Shown: positions 18,225-27,831 of the stretch, in pieces
Layout: the number at the start of each line of letters is the position of its first letter
Numbering within the stretch: position 1 is the first letter of the stretch
Origin: Gammaproteobacteria bacterium
GTDB lineage: Bacteria > Pseudomonadota > Gammaproteobacteria > JAJPIJ01
Length of the DNA stretch: 56,447 bases
NCBI GenBank assembly: GCA_022072255.1
Contig: JAJVHZ010000030.1
Coordinates: forward strand, 23,048-79,494
Reading direction: 5' to 3'
Program-made: the position numbers and the translations under genes
The notes under the pieces: generated by a model
Database searches by the model: none
Told to the model about the DNA's origin: nothing
What the model saw: only the letters and a program-made list of their open reading frames with translations

Positions 18225-18740
18225 ATGGCAACGCGCACCGATCTCCGGAAATTCCAGCAGTCGCTCATCGAACGGCTGAATGCCAGCACGGCGACCTCGA
18301 CGCTGCATGCCAGGCTCGGCTTCCAGATCGGCGAGGAGGCGTGGCTCGTGGACCTGGACGGTTGCAGCGAGGTACTGCCGGTGCCCGCGATCGAACCGGT
18401 ACCGCTGGCGCACAAGTGGGTCGCCGGAGTCGCGAACGTGCGCGGCAATCTCTACACCATCGTGGACATGTGCGGCTTCCTCGGGCATCCGCGCGCGGAG
18501 GCGACCGCCACGAGCCGCGTGCTGCTGCTCAGCCCGCGCATCGCCCGCGGCGCGGGCCTGCTGGTCACCTCCGCGTACGGCCTGCGCCACGACGGCCAGT
18601 TCACTCCCGACGACTCCTACAAGTCCGGCGAAACGCCCTGGATCAAGGCTGGCTACCGCGACCGCAACGGACGTTACTGGCGCGAACTGGATCCGCAACA
18701 ACTGGTGGCACAGCGCAGCTTCCTCGACGTATCGGAGTAG
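18225..18740 (+). CDS. pilI: Chemotaxis adaptor PilI (CheW domain)
   Basis: 171 aa. A CheW-like fold covers most of the length: ARLGFQIGEEAWLVDLDGCS, the conserved VANVRGNLYTIVDMCGFLG, and a C-terminal RDRNGRYWRELDPQQLV segment. PilI couples the receptor PilJ to the kinase ChpA in the cytoplasm. It follows pilH by 13 nt; pilJ follows after 87 nt. Confidence 0.93.
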   Translation: MATRTDLRKFQQSLIERLNASTATSTLHARLGFQIGEEAWLVDLDGCSEVLPVPAIEPVPLAHKWVAGVANVRGNLYTIVDMCGFLGHPRAEATATSRVLLLSPRIARGAGLLVTSAYGLRHDGQFTPDDSYKSGETPWIKAGYRDRNGRYWRELDPQQLVAQRSFLDVSE

Positions 18741-18827
18741 CGGGCCGCGAGACCAGCAGAACAGATACGATTCCCGACCGACGCACGGGATGCGTCGAAT
18801 CAACACTCGCATTGACGGAGGTAACTC

Positions 18828-20987
18828 ATGATGCTCAGCACGATCGGGACGCGCCTGAAGTCCCGCACGAAGAAGCGGAACGCCCAACCGCGTCCGAAGG
18901 CGGCTACGCCCGACGCCAGGGCCACGCTGCTGCAGCGCCTGTTCGGTCGCATGAGCCTCGCGCAGACCTTCGCGCTGGTGGGCGTGCTGTTCTCCGTACC
19001 CCTCGTGCTGCTGCTGGTCTACCTGGTGCGCGAGCTCGCGATGTCCGTGAAATTCTCCGAACGCGAACGGCTCGGCGTGCCCTACATGGTGCCGCTCACC
19101 AAGGTTGCGGCCAACCTGCCCATACACCAGTTCTTCGCCGTGGAGTATGCAAAGGGCTACAACATCTATGCCGCGAGGCTGCAGGAGCTCGACCACGTCA
19201 TCGACGCGCAAATCGCCGAGCTCGATGCCGTCAACGCCGCGCAGGGCATGGAACTGGGCGTTCACGACCAATGGAAGGTGCTGCAGGAGCAGTGGACGAC
19301 GATGAAGTCCGCGGCCGCCGAGTCCACGGTCGAGAGCGTCAGGACGTCGCACCAGGTGTTCGCCGACGCGCTGCTCACCTTCCAGACCGACGTCGCCGAC
19401 AACTCCAAGATGACGCTCGACCCGCAGGTCGAGACCTACTACCTCGTCTCGGTGATCGCCGCGCAGTTGACGCAGACCTCGCTGGAGGTCGGCAAGGTCG
19501 CGGCGCTCGCCGCCGCGCACGCCGGTGCGCAGCCCATGCTGTCGCGGGTTCGCGCGCTGGTCGCGGAGACCTACTCCGATCGACTGATGACGGGCGTGCG
19601 CGGCAGCCTGGCGCGCTCCTTCGGCGCCAACGGCGACATCGAGGACGCCCTCGGCGGCGCGCTGCAGGCGGCCACCGAAAAGACCGGGAGTCTGCTCGCC
19701 TTGTCGCGCTCCGGCCTGGGCGCGGAAACCGGTCCCGCGCAATCCCTGGAGGAGATGCTGGCCGCCTACAACGAGGCGGCCGCCGGACTGGTGGAGCTCG
19801 GCATCGGCGCCAGCCGTGTGCTCGACGATCTGATCGCCAAGCGTATCGCCGCCGGACAGACGCGCGCGGTCACCGACACCCTCATAACGGCGGCGCTGTC
19901 GCTGCTCGCCATCTTCCTGCTTACCCTGCTGGCGCGCTTCACGATCGCCACGGCGCGCGCGCAGAAGGAGCAGGCCGACAAGATCGGCGCCGACTATCAG
20001 CGCAACCAGGAGGCGATCCTGCGCCTGCTGGATGAGCTCGGCGACCTCGCCGACGGCAATCTCACCGTGAAGGCGAAGGTGACGGAGGATTTCACCGGCG
20101 CCATCGCCGACTCCGTCAACTTCACCATCGGCGAGCTGCGCAACCTGGTCGAACGCGTCAACACCGCGACTGCCGAGGTGACGGACAAGACAGAGCAGGC
20201 CAGCACGATCTCCGCGCGTCTTTTGAGCGCCGCCAAGATCCAGACCCAGGAAATCCAGGACGCCGGCAAGCGGGTGGTACAGGTGGCGAGCGGCGCGAAG
20301 AAGGTTTCCGAGACGGCCACGGAATCCGCGGGCGTCGCGCAGCGCTCGCTGCAGGCCGCCGCCAAGGGCGCTTCGGCCGTGGAGAACTCCATCAAGGGCA
20401 TGAACGACATCCGCGACCAGATCCAGGAGACGGCAAAGCGCATCAAGCGTCTCGGCGAGAGCTCGCAGGAGGTCGGCGAAATCATCGAAATGATCTCCGA
20501 CATCACCGAGCAGACCAACGTGCTCGCGTTGAACGCGGCGATCCAGGCCGCGGCCGCCGGCGAGGCCGGCCGCGGATTCGCAGTGGTCGCCGAAGAGGTG
20601 CAGCGGCTCGCCGAGCGCTCCGGCGACGCCACCAAGCAGATCGGCGCGCTCATCCGCGCTATTCAGCGCGACACGCAGGAGGCGGTGGCGGCCATGGAAC
20701 GCAGCACGGTCGGCGTGGTGGAAGGGGCGAAGCTCTCCGATGCCGCGGGCGAGGCGCTCACCGAGATCCGCGAGGTATCCAAGGATCTTGCCGGTCTCAT
20801 CGAGCAGATCTTCGGCGTGGCGAGGGAGCAGGCGATGGCCGCCACCGACGTGTCCAGACGCATGGAGAGCATCATGAAGATCACGCTGCAGACCACCGAG
20901 GGCACCAAGCGCACCACCGAGTCGGTCACGCAGCTGACGCAGGTGGCCGACGAGCTGAAGACATCGGTATCGGGATTCAAGATCTAG
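18828..20987 (+). CDS. pilJ: Type IV pilus methyl-accepting chemotaxis protein PilJ
   Basis: 719 aa, slightly longer than Pseudomonas PilJ (about 680). ATG 18828 is preceded by GGAGG at ideal spacing and is followed at once by a second ATG. Segments: cytoplasmic basic start, TM1 (~45-68, GVLFSVPLVLLLVYLV), periplasmic region ~70-350, TM2 (~352-375, ALSLLAIFLLTLLA), HAMP-like linker, then the signalling helices with the hairpin tip EQTNVLALNAAIQAAAAGEA at ~565. It senses surface contact or pilus tension and signals to ChpA through PilI. No pilK-type methyltransferase follows. Confidence 0.95.
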   Translation: MMLSTIGTRLKSRTKKRNAQPRPKAATPDARATLLQRLFGRMSLAQTFALVGVLFSVPLVLLLVYLVRELAMSVKFSERERLGVPYMVPLTKVAANLPIHQFFAVEYAKGYNIYAARLQELDHVIDAQIAELDAVNAAQGMELGVHDQWKVLQEQWTTMKSAAAESTVESVRTSHQVFADALLTFQTDVADNSKMTLDPQVETYYLVSVIAAQLTQTSLEVGKVAALAAAHAGAQPMLSRVRALVAETYSDRLMTGVRGSLARSFGANGDIEDALGGALQAATEKTGSLLALSRSGLGAETGPAQSLEEMLAAYNEAAAGLVELGIGASRVLDDLIAKRIAAGQTRAVTDTLITAALSLLAIFLLTLLARFTIATARAQKEQADKIGADYQRNQEAILRLLDELGDLADGNLTVKAKVTEDFTGAIADSVNFTIGELRNLVERVNTATAEVTDKTEQASTISARLLSAAKIQTQEIQDAGKRVVQVASGAKKVSETATESAGVAQRSLQAAAKGASAVENSIKGMNDIRDQIQETAKRIKRLGESSQEVGEIIEMISDITEQTNVLALNAAIQAAAAGEAGRGFAVVAEEVQRLAERSGDATKQIGALIRAIQRDTQEAVAAMERSTVGVVEGAKLSDAAGEALTEIREVSKDLAGLIEQIFGVAREQAMAATDVSRRMESIMKITLQTTEGTKRTTESVTQLTQVADELKTSVSGFKI

Positions 20988-20999
20988 GGACGCAAGATC

Positions 21000-23900
21000 A
21001 TGACCACTTCGACGGGTGCTCACCGCGGACTGCTTGGCTGGGTACACGGGGAGATCGACCGGGGACTGAACGTGGTCGCCGGACAGTTGACGGCAGTGCC
21101 GGAGCCCGCGAAGGCCGCGCCGCTTGCCGAGGAGCTGCACCGCATCGCCGGCGCGCTCGGCATGGCGGAGTTGCACGGCGCGGTACGCTACTGCGAATCG
21201 CTGGAGGCACTGGCGGCGTCATTGAAGAGCGATCGGCACGCCGAGGCGAAGAGGCAGGATGCGGTCAACGCCTTGCGCGTGGGCATTCCCGCGCTCGGCG
21301 CGTACCTGAAGGATCTCGTCGCCGGGAGCCCGGATCGGCCTTTGCGGCTGCTGCCCGCCTACACCGCGCTGCGGCGCGCGCTCGGTGAAGACCAGGTGGC
21401 GGCCGCCGATCTGTTCTACCCGGACGTACGCCCGCCACGGCCGGCGCACAGCCTGCCGCCGGCGGCGGACGCGCGCATGGACCCCGCGGAGGTCGCGCGC
21501 GCGGCGCGCGGCCACTACCAGCGCGCCTTGCTGCAATGGCTGCGCGGTGACGCACGCGGACTTCAGCAGATGAAGGTCGCCATGGAACCGATGGATCGGC
21601 TCCATGGCACGGTCACGCCGCTGTTCTGGGCCTGCACCGGACTCATCGAAGGCATCATCGACGGCGGCATTGCAGCCGACGCGCAGGTCAAGCGCCTGTG
21701 CGCGCGCATCGACATACAGCTCTCGCGCATGGCGGAAGGCTCCGCCAGCGTCGCCGACGCGCTGCTGCGCGAGGTGCTCTACCACCTCGCCCGCTGCACC
21801 AGCGAAAGCGCCACGATCGCCGCGGTTCGCGACCACTATTCACTGCAGGCCCATCTGCAGGAATCGCAGCCGGGCAGCGTACCGCCGGCCGCCACGGCGA
21901 CCGTCGAGCAGCTGAAGGCCGCCTGGGAGGCCGGGGTGGCCACCGGCAGACCGGATTGCGCGGCGATCGCCGAGCTCGTGGAACGTCTCGCCGCCACGCT
22001 GGCCGCCGGCGCCGAGCCGGCCGTGCAGGCGTTGCGCGAGGTGGTGATTGCATTGGAGGCCGCGCCCTGCGCCGCGCTGCCGGAGCCCGTCGGTCTCACC
22101 GTAGCCAAGCTGATACTGGTCGTCGAGGAACTCGCCGGATCGACCGGCGCGCAGCGTGCCGAGTTCGCCGCACGCCTGCAGTGGGCGATCGCCAACGTCA
22201 AGGCCGCGCTCGCCGGCGGCGGCGGCGGCGAGTACGCCGCACAGCCGGAAACGCCCGACACCACCCTCAGCCGCGAAACACTGGCGCTGGTATGCGAGGA
22301 GGTGATCGGCGGACTGAAGCGCGCCGAGCACGCGCTGACGAACTACATCGGCCAGGGCGCCCAGGTCGCGGAGGCGCGAGCGGCGATTGCGACACTCGGA
22401 CAGATCTGCGGCGCCCTGCAGGTCGCGCAGCTCGAGGACGCGGCCAACGTCACACGACGCTGCCGCGAGCTGATCGGTACCTGGGTGGAAAGCGGCGGCG
22501 AGCGTGTCGGCGGCGATCTGGAGACCGTCGCCGACACGCTCGCGGCGTTGGAACTGTACATGCACGCCATGAAGGGCCGGCAGCCCAACGCGGGCGGGGT
22601 GCTGGATCCCGTGCTCCCGCGTCTGGGCCTCGAACGCGCGCATCCGCCGCAGGTGGAGGCCCCGGTCGCACCCGCCGGGCCGACCACCGCGCTCGCCGGG
22701 ATCATCACCGCCATCGGCCATGAGGGCGAACCCGCCGCCGCCGACTCCATGCAGATCGACACCGGCGAAGACCCGGAGATCCTCGAGGTGTTCCTCGATG
22801 AGGCCGCCGGCGTGCTGCGGACCATCGCCTCCACGCTCGAGGCGCTGCGCGAGAATCCCGCGGATCGCGAGGCATTCACCACGGTACGCCGCTCCTTCCA
22901 CACCCTGAAGGGCAGCGGCCGCGTGGCCGGGCTGTGCCGCATGGGTGACGTCGCCTGGAGCTTCGAGGAGCTGCTGAACGGCTGGCTGAGCGAGAACCGA
23001 CCCGTGAGCGCGGCACTGATCGAGCTGCTTGCCGCGGGCGGTCAGCGATTCGAGGGCTGGATCGGCGCACTGAAGACCACCGGCTCCGCGACGGTGGCGG
23101 CCGCGGACCTGCTGAGCACGGTCGAACGGATACGCACGGGCGGGCCCGTCAGCATCGCGCAGACCGCCGATACGGCGACGACCGCGCCGGATCCGGCGCC
23201 ACCGGCATCGACCCGGGAGCCGCAGCCCCAGCCGCAACCGGTGCGCGAGACCGTCACGCTGGGCGACGCGCTGACCGTCTCGAAGACGTTGTTCGAGATC
23301 TTCCTGCAGGAGGCCGTGGTGCACCTGCGCACGCTGCGCGAAGAACTGGCCGAATGCGGAGGGGAGAAGGCCATCCCGCACGAATTCGTGCGCGCCGCGC
23401 ACACGCTGGCGGGTATCGCCCGTACGGTCGGCGTCGCCTCGCTCGCCGGACTCAGCCACGCACTCGAGAAGCTGCTGCAGATGCGTCACGAGTCGGCGCA
23501 GCCGATGAGCGGCGCCGATCGGCAACTCGCCGAATCGGCACTCGACAGACTGGAGGCCATGGTCGAGGCGGTGCGTGGACGGCAATTGCCGCCCCTGGCG
23601 GCCGAGCTCATGCAACAGCTGGAGACCGTGCGCGAACTGCAGGCTTCGGGCGGGGAGTCCGCATCTCCGACCGGTGCGGCGCTGTCGAACCACGAGGCTG
23701 CCGCGCCACCGACCGTCGATGCCGCGGACGCGGAGCCCGCAGCGCCCGCGGCCGCCGTGGAGCAGGACGAGGCGCTGCTCGCGCCGAAGGAACCGGCTGC
23801 GCGGCCGCCCGCCGCGAGCGCGCCAGGGGCTGCGGCCCCCGCGTCGACGGACAAGGCCGCGATCTCGGCGGTGGACATCTCCGCCATCGACGCCGATCTG

Positions 23901-26123
23901 CGCGGGACGTTCGCCGAGGAAGGGCTGGAGCTCGCCACCGCACTCGCCCGCAGCATGCAGGCGTGGCGCAACGCGCCTGGGAATGCGGCGCACGCCGAGG
24001 AGATCGCGCGCCATCTGCATACGCTGAAAGGCAGCGCCCGCAGCGCCGGCGCCATGCCGATAGGCGAGATCGTGCACGCCACGGAGTCGCGCGTGCTCCA
24101 CGCGATGCACACGAGAGAGGCCTCGCCCGCCTTCCTCGACTGCCTGCAGGCGACCTTCGATCAGTGGTGCGAGGCCTTCGAGAACGCCCGCCATGTGACG
24201 CAGCCGTCGGTCTCCACCGCGGTCGTCAACGCGGTGTCGATCGCCGCGCAGGCCGAGGAACTGCCCACCGAGGAACTGAAGGCGGACGGCGCGCGAACCG
24301 GTTCCGCCGCACAGTTGCGCGTGCAGGTCGAGATGCTGGAGCGCCTGCTCGACGGCTCGGCGGAGATCGCGCTCACGCGGGCGCGCATCGACTCCGAGCT
24401 CTCCGCAGCGCGTCGCGCCGCCACCGACATGGAAGAGCGCGTGACGCACCTGCGCGCCCAGCTGCGCGAGATCGAGATCCAGGCCGAGAGCCAGATGCGC
24501 GCGCGCTTCGACGGCCTCGATCAGTCCGACGCCGCGTTCGACCCCCTCGAGTTCGATCGCTACACGCGGCTGCAGGAGCTAACCCGGTTCATGGCCGAGT
24601 CGCTGCACGACCTGACCACGGTGCAATACAACCTCAGCCGCCACTTCGACGAGACCGAGGGTGTGCTCGGCCAGCAGGCCCGTCTGCAACGCAACCTGCA
24701 CTCCGATTTGATGCACATACGCACCGTGCCGTTCGGAAGCGCCGCCGAGCGCCTGCAACGCATCGCGCGCCAGACGGCCTTCGAGCTCGGGCGCAGCGTC
24801 CGCCTGAGCATCAGCGGCGGCCACGTCGAACTCGATCGCACGGTCCTCGACCGGCTGATCTCGCCGCTCGAGCACATGGTGCGCAACGCGGTCGCCCACG
24901 GGATCGAGGATGCAGGGGAGCGGCGGCGCGGCGGCAAGCCGGAGACCGGCAGCATCACGATCGCGGTGCACCAGGAGGCCAACCAGGTCATGATCGTCTG
25001 CAGCGACGACGGCGCCGGCCTCGACCTGGGGCGCATCCGCGCCAAGGCCGAGGCGGGCGGCTTCATCGCCGCCAGCGAGCAGGCGAGCGACGACGCCCTG
25101 CGCCAGCTCATATTCCGCCCCGGCTTCAGCACCGCCGAACAACTGACCGAAGTCGCCGGCCGCGGCGTGGGCATGGACGTGGCGAAGAGCACCGTTGTCG
25201 CTCTGGGCGGCGACATCAGCGTCGAATCCCGGCCCGGCTTCGGCACCACCTTCACGCTCAGCGTTCCGCTGACGCTGGTGGTGGTGCAGGCGATCATGAT
25301 CCGCAACGCCGATCGGATCTACGGCATCCCTTCGAACCTCGTTGTGCAGATCCACCGCTGCGACGCCGCAGAGCTCGAGGCCATGTACGAGCACCGGCAC
25401 GCCGACTGGGCCGGCGAGCGCCATGCCTTCCGCTACATGGGCGATCTGCTGGGCACCGCACCGCGAGGGGCCGTGCAGCGGCGCAACAACATCGTCATCT
25501 TCCTGCGCGCCGCCAACGAGCGGGTGGCCGTGCACGTCGACGACATCCTGCTGAACCAGGAACTCGCGCTGAAGGAGATGGGTCCGCAGCTCGCCGGCGC
25601 GCTCGGGGTCGCCGGCGCTTCCATCGGCGAGAACGGCCGCGCGCTGCTCATCATCAATCCGCTGCAGATTGCGGTGCGGCACGCCACCGCCAGGGTCCGG
25701 GCGCAGATCGTCGACAGCAGGCCGGCGCACGCGCCGCTGGTTCTGGTGGTGGACGACTCGGTGACAGTGCGCAAGGTCACCAGCCGGCTGCTCGAACGCT
25801 CAGGCTACCGCGTGGCGACCGCGAAGGACGGCGTCGACGCGCTGGAGCGCATGCGCGAGGAGCCGCCGGCCGTGGTGCTACTGGACATCGAGATGCCGCG
25901 CATGGACGGCTTCGAGCTGACCAGGCACCTGCGCGCGCAAGCGCAGACCGAGAAGCTGCCGATCATCATGATCAGCTCGCGCACGGCGGAGAAGCACCGC
26001 ATGCACGCGCGCGATCTGGGGGTGACGATGTTCCTCGGCAAACCCTTCAACGACGCCCTGCTGTTGCGCCAGATCGAGCGCCTGACGAGAGGCGACCACC
26101 CGCCGGCGCGCAGCGTCGCCTAG
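21000..26123 (+). CDS. chpA: Hybrid chemotaxis histidine kinase ChpA
   Basis: 1707 aa, shorter than Pseudomonas ChpA (~2470). HPt-like units are recognised at H47, H262, Q468 (Gln replaces His), H634 (FHTLKGSGR), H801 (AHTLAGIAR) and H1007 (LHTLKGSARSAG). Then come a dimerisation and HATPase region with HMVRNAVAHGIED (~1291) and DDGAGLDLGRIR (~1337), a CheW-like domain (~1420-1560), and a C-terminal receiver (~1580-1700) with LVVDDSVTVRK and LLDIEMPRMDGF. Ala/Pro-rich linkers separate the units. It is the kinase of the pilus chemotaxis system and starts 12 nt after pilJ. H634 and H1007 look most canonical. Confidence 0.95.
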   Translation: MTTSTGAHRGLLGWVHGEIDRGLNVVAGQLTAVPEPAKAAPLAEELHRIAGALGMAELHGAVRYCESLEALAASLKSDRHAEAKRQDAVNALRVGIPALGAYLKDLVAGSPDRPLRLLPAYTALRRALGEDQVAAADLFYPDVRPPRPAHSLPPAADARMDPAEVARAARGHYQRALLQWLRGDARGLQQMKVAMEPMDRLHGTVTPLFWACTGLIEGIIDGGIAADAQVKRLCARIDIQLSRMAEGSASVADALLREVLYHLARCTSESATIAAVRDHYSLQAHLQESQPGSVPPAATATVEQLKAAWEAGVATGRPDCAAIAELVERLAATLAAGAEPAVQALREVVIALEAAPCAALPEPVGLTVAKLILVVEELAGSTGAQRAEFAARLQWAIANVKAALAGGGGGEYAAQPETPDTTLSRETLALVCEEVIGGLKRAEHALTNYIGQGAQVAEARAAIATLGQICGALQVAQLEDAANVTRRCRELIGTWVESGGERVGGDLETVADTLAALELYMHAMKGRQPNAGGVLDPVLPRLGLERAHPPQVEAPVAPAGPTTALAGIITAIGHEGEPAAADSMQIDTGEDPEILEVFLDEAAGVLRTIASTLEALRENPADREAFTTVRRSFHTLKGSGRVAGLCRMGDVAWSFEELLNGWLSENRPVSAALIELLAAGGQRFEGWIGALKTTGSATVAAADLLSTVERIRTGGPVSIAQTADTATTAPDPAPPASTREPQPQPQPVRETVTLGDALTVSKTLFEIFLQEAVVHLRTLREELAECGGEKAIPHEFVRAAHTLAGIARTVGVASLAGLSHALEKLLQMRHESAQPMSGADRQLAESALDRLEAMVEAVRGRQLPPLAAELMQQLETVRELQASGGESASPTGAALSNHEAAAPPTVDAADAEPAAPAAAVEQDEALLAPKEPAARPPAASAPGAAAPASTDKAAISAVDISAIDADLRGTFAEEGLELATALARSMQAWRNAPGNAAHAEEIARHLHTLKGSARSAGAMPIGEIVHATESRVLHAMHTREASPAFLDCLQATFDQWCEAFENARHVTQPSVSTAVVNAVSIAAQAEELPTEELKADGARTGSAAQLRVQVEMLERLLDGSAEIALTRARIDSELSAARRAATDMEERVTHLRAQLREIEIQAESQMRARFDGLDQSDAAFDPLEFDRYTRLQELTRFMAESLHDLTTVQYNLSRHFDETEGVLGQQARLQRNLHSDLMHIRTVPFGSAAERLQRIARQTAFELGRSVRLSISGGHVELDRTVLDRLISPLEHMVRNAVAHGIEDAGERRRGGKPETGSITIAVHQEANQVMIVCSDDGAGLDLGRIRAKAEAGGFIAASEQASDDALRQLIFRPGFSTAEQLTEVAGRGVGMDVAKSTVVALGGDISVESRPGFGTTFTLSVPLTLVVVQAIMIRNADRIYGIPSNLVVQIHRCDAAELEAMYEHRHADWAGERHAFRYMGDLLGTAPRGAVQRRNNIVIFLRAANERVAVHVDDILLNQELALKEMGPQLAGALGVAGASIGENGRALLIINPLQIAVRHATARVRAQIVDSRPAHAPLVLVVDDSVTVRKVTSRLLERSGYRVATAKDGVDALERMREEPPAVVLLDIEMPRMDGFELTRHLRAQAQTEKLPIIMISSRTAEKHRMHARDLGVTMFLGKPFNDALLLRQIERLTRGDHPPARSVA

Positions 26124-26156
26124 ACTTCAGGCCGTACCGAGGGATCGACATTCGAG

Positions 26157-26200
26157 GCCGGCGCGTCGCCGGCAGGCGGTGGCGGCAGGGAGTGCCACCG
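26157..26200. terminator. Two hairpins between convergent chpA and the copper chaperone gene
   Basis: A 7-bp perfect stem GCCGGCG/CGCCGGC with a 3-nt loop (26157-26173) is followed by CGGTGGC/GCCACCG (26177-26183 and 26194-26200, 10-nt loop). They lie in the 84-bp gap between two genes that converge, where a bidirectional terminator is expected. Neither has a U tract, so this is a low-confidence call. Confidence 0.35.
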
Positions 26201-26207
26201 GAATGGA

Positions 26208-26681
26208 TCAAGGTTGATGACCCGAGTGATCCCCCGTCGGCGCACCGCTGCCGCGCACCTCCACATCGGCCTGCACCTTGCCTGCGACCTTGAACGTCAG
26301 CGTCAACGGATAGCGCGCACCCGCCACCAGGGGATGCTTGAGATCGATCAGCATCAGGTGCATCTCCCCCGGCTTGAGCACGACGGTCCCGCCCGCCGGC
26401 ACCTCGAGGTTCTCGACCTTGCGCATGCGCATCATGCCGTCATCCATCGTCATCGTGTGGGCCTCGACGGAGCCTGCAACAGGGCTTTCCATGGCGGTGA
26501 CGACGTCGTCGGTGCCGGTGCCGTTGCGGATCGTCATGTAGCCGGCGCCAACCGTGGCGCCGGGCGGCGTTTCCGGCGACCAGGCCTCCGAGACCTCGGT
26601 GCTCGAGGGGGCGGATGGACCGCCACAGCCGGAGAGCATGACCAGCATCGCCACCGGGATTGTCTTCAACCACGTCTGCAT
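26208..26681 (-). CDS. PCu(A)C-type copper chaperone lipoprotein
   Basis: 157 aa from ATG 26681, preceded by GGAGG. The lipoprotein signal MQTWLKTIPVAMLVMLSGC places Cys19 at the lipobox. The periplasmic DUF461/PCuAC domain has the copper-binding H(M)x10Mx21HxM pattern: EAHTMTMDDGMMRMRKVENL, and later GEMHLMLIDLKHPL. The C-terminus has a His-rich end (GDHSGHQP). Such proteins deliver Cu(I) to the Cu-A site of cytochrome oxidases, often with a Sco protein. It is on the same strand as the downstream-facing SafE-like gene (155-bp gap). Confidence 0.93.
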   Translation of the reverse strand: MQTWLKTIPVAMLVMLSGCGGPSAPSSTEVSEAWSPETPPGATVGAGYMTIRNGTGTDDVVTAMESPVAGSVEAHTMTMDDGMMRMRKVENLEVPAGGTVVLKPGEMHLMLIDLKHPLVAGARYPLTLTFKVAGKVQADVEVRGSGAPTGDHSGHQP

Positions 26682-26836
26682 GCAAATCCTCCGCTGAGGT
26701 CGATGACGCGCAAACCGCGCCGCCGCATCCGATCGCGGCCATGCCGCGCCGGGCAGGCCGGGGAGTCTATCGACAACGGGCCCGGCGCGGGGATGCGGCA
26801 AAATGCCGCACGTTCCTCCCCCTGCCGCCGCCGGAA

Positions 26837-27532
26837 CTAGGCGAGGCAGTACTGCACGATGACGTGCCGCAGGTTGGCTCCGATGCTGATCGCGCCGATG
26901 GCGACCAGCAGCAATCCCGCGCCGCGGCGCACGACCGTCTTCCGCGTGAAGCCGGCGGCGCCGCCGGCCAGCATGCCCGCCGAGGCGATCGCCGGCACCG
27001 TGCCCAACCCGAAGAGCAGCATGTAGAGCGCCCCGCGCAGGGGATCGGCACTCGCCGCTGCCCACAGCAGCGTCGAGTAGACCAGGCCACAGGGCAGCCA
27101 GCCCCACAGCGTGCCGAGCAACACGGCACGCGGCGCGGAGCGCACGGGCAACAGCGTATGGGTGTACGGCTGCAACCGCCGCCACAGGCCGGCGCCCAGC
27201 GCCTCGATGCGGCGCAGGCCGGGAAACCAGCCGGCCAGGTGCAGACCGACCATGACCAGCACCGTGCCCGCGACGACCGCAAGCAACTGGTGGCCCGCCT
27301 GCGGCATCACCGCCGGCAGGGCGGAGAACACCGTCGCCGCGAGCGCCCCGGCGAGCGCGTAGCTCGCGATCCGGCCGAGGTTGTAGGCGATGACCCGCGA
27401 GAGCAGCCGCGAGGGGTTGGCGCGATCGGATTCCGGCAGCCCGAGGGTCAACGCGCTGGCGATACCGCCGCACATGCCGATGCAATGCACGGAACTGAAG
27501 AGACCCAGAACGGCGGCGATCAGTATGGACAC
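26837..27532 (-). CDS. SafE/TauE-like integral membrane protein (DsbD-like, HCxGMCGG)
   Basis: 231 aa, GTG start. About six hydrophobic segments are visible (AAVLGLFSSV, ALAGALAATVF, LLAVVAGTVLVMVGL, LLGTLWGWLPCGLVY, GALYMLLFGLG, GAGLLLVAIGAISIG). The N-terminal motif HCIGMCGG and the later WLPCGLVYS place it in the COG2836-type branch often linked with cytochrome cbb3 oxidase assembly and metal transport. Its neighbour is the PCu(A)C chaperone, which supports a role in copper handling for respiratory oxidases; the transported substrate is not known from sequence. Confidence 0.82.
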   Translation of the reverse strand: MSILIAAVLGLFSSVHCIGMCGGIASALTLGLPESDRANPSRLLSRVIAYNLGRIASYALAGALAATVFSALPAVMPQAGHQLLAVVAGTVLVMVGLHLAGWFPGLRRIEALGAGLWRRLQPYTHTLLPVRSAPRAVLLGTLWGWLPCGLVYSTLLWAAASADPLRGALYMLLFGLGTVPAIASAGMLAGGAAGFTRKTVVRRGAGLLLVAIGAISIGANLRHVIVQYCLA

Positions 27533-27831
27533 GGTCAGGCGTTGCGATTCCCGGTCATTGCGGTCGCCGGGGAAGACCGGTGCGCCGCGCCGGCGGCATA
27601 CCGGCGGACAAATACCCGCTGCCCGGCAGCGGCGACCTGTTCCAGATCAAGTCTTGCGATCAACTTTTCCGGAACTATCCCATCGGATCCGCGGGCGAAA
27701 TGCCGGAAGGCCCCGATGCGGCAAATTGCCACATCGCGTCGCACCCGCGGATCGCCGTTATTCAGCGTCCGTTTGGCCGTCCGGCATAAGTATTAACATC
27801 GGTCACATTCTAATATAAGGAGAGTGCCAAG

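Noticed and set aside
18162-21176. A 1004-codon minus-strand frame opposite pilI and pilJ
   Set aside because: Antisense shadow with no family features, opposite clear pil genes.
23354-26293. A 979-codon plus-strand frame in the second frame of chpA
   Set aside because: Arg-rich out-of-frame shadow of chpA.
27640-27680. Possible FNR/Anr box upstream of cytochrome c5
   Set aside because: The TTGAT half-sites are not arranged as the required palindrome.
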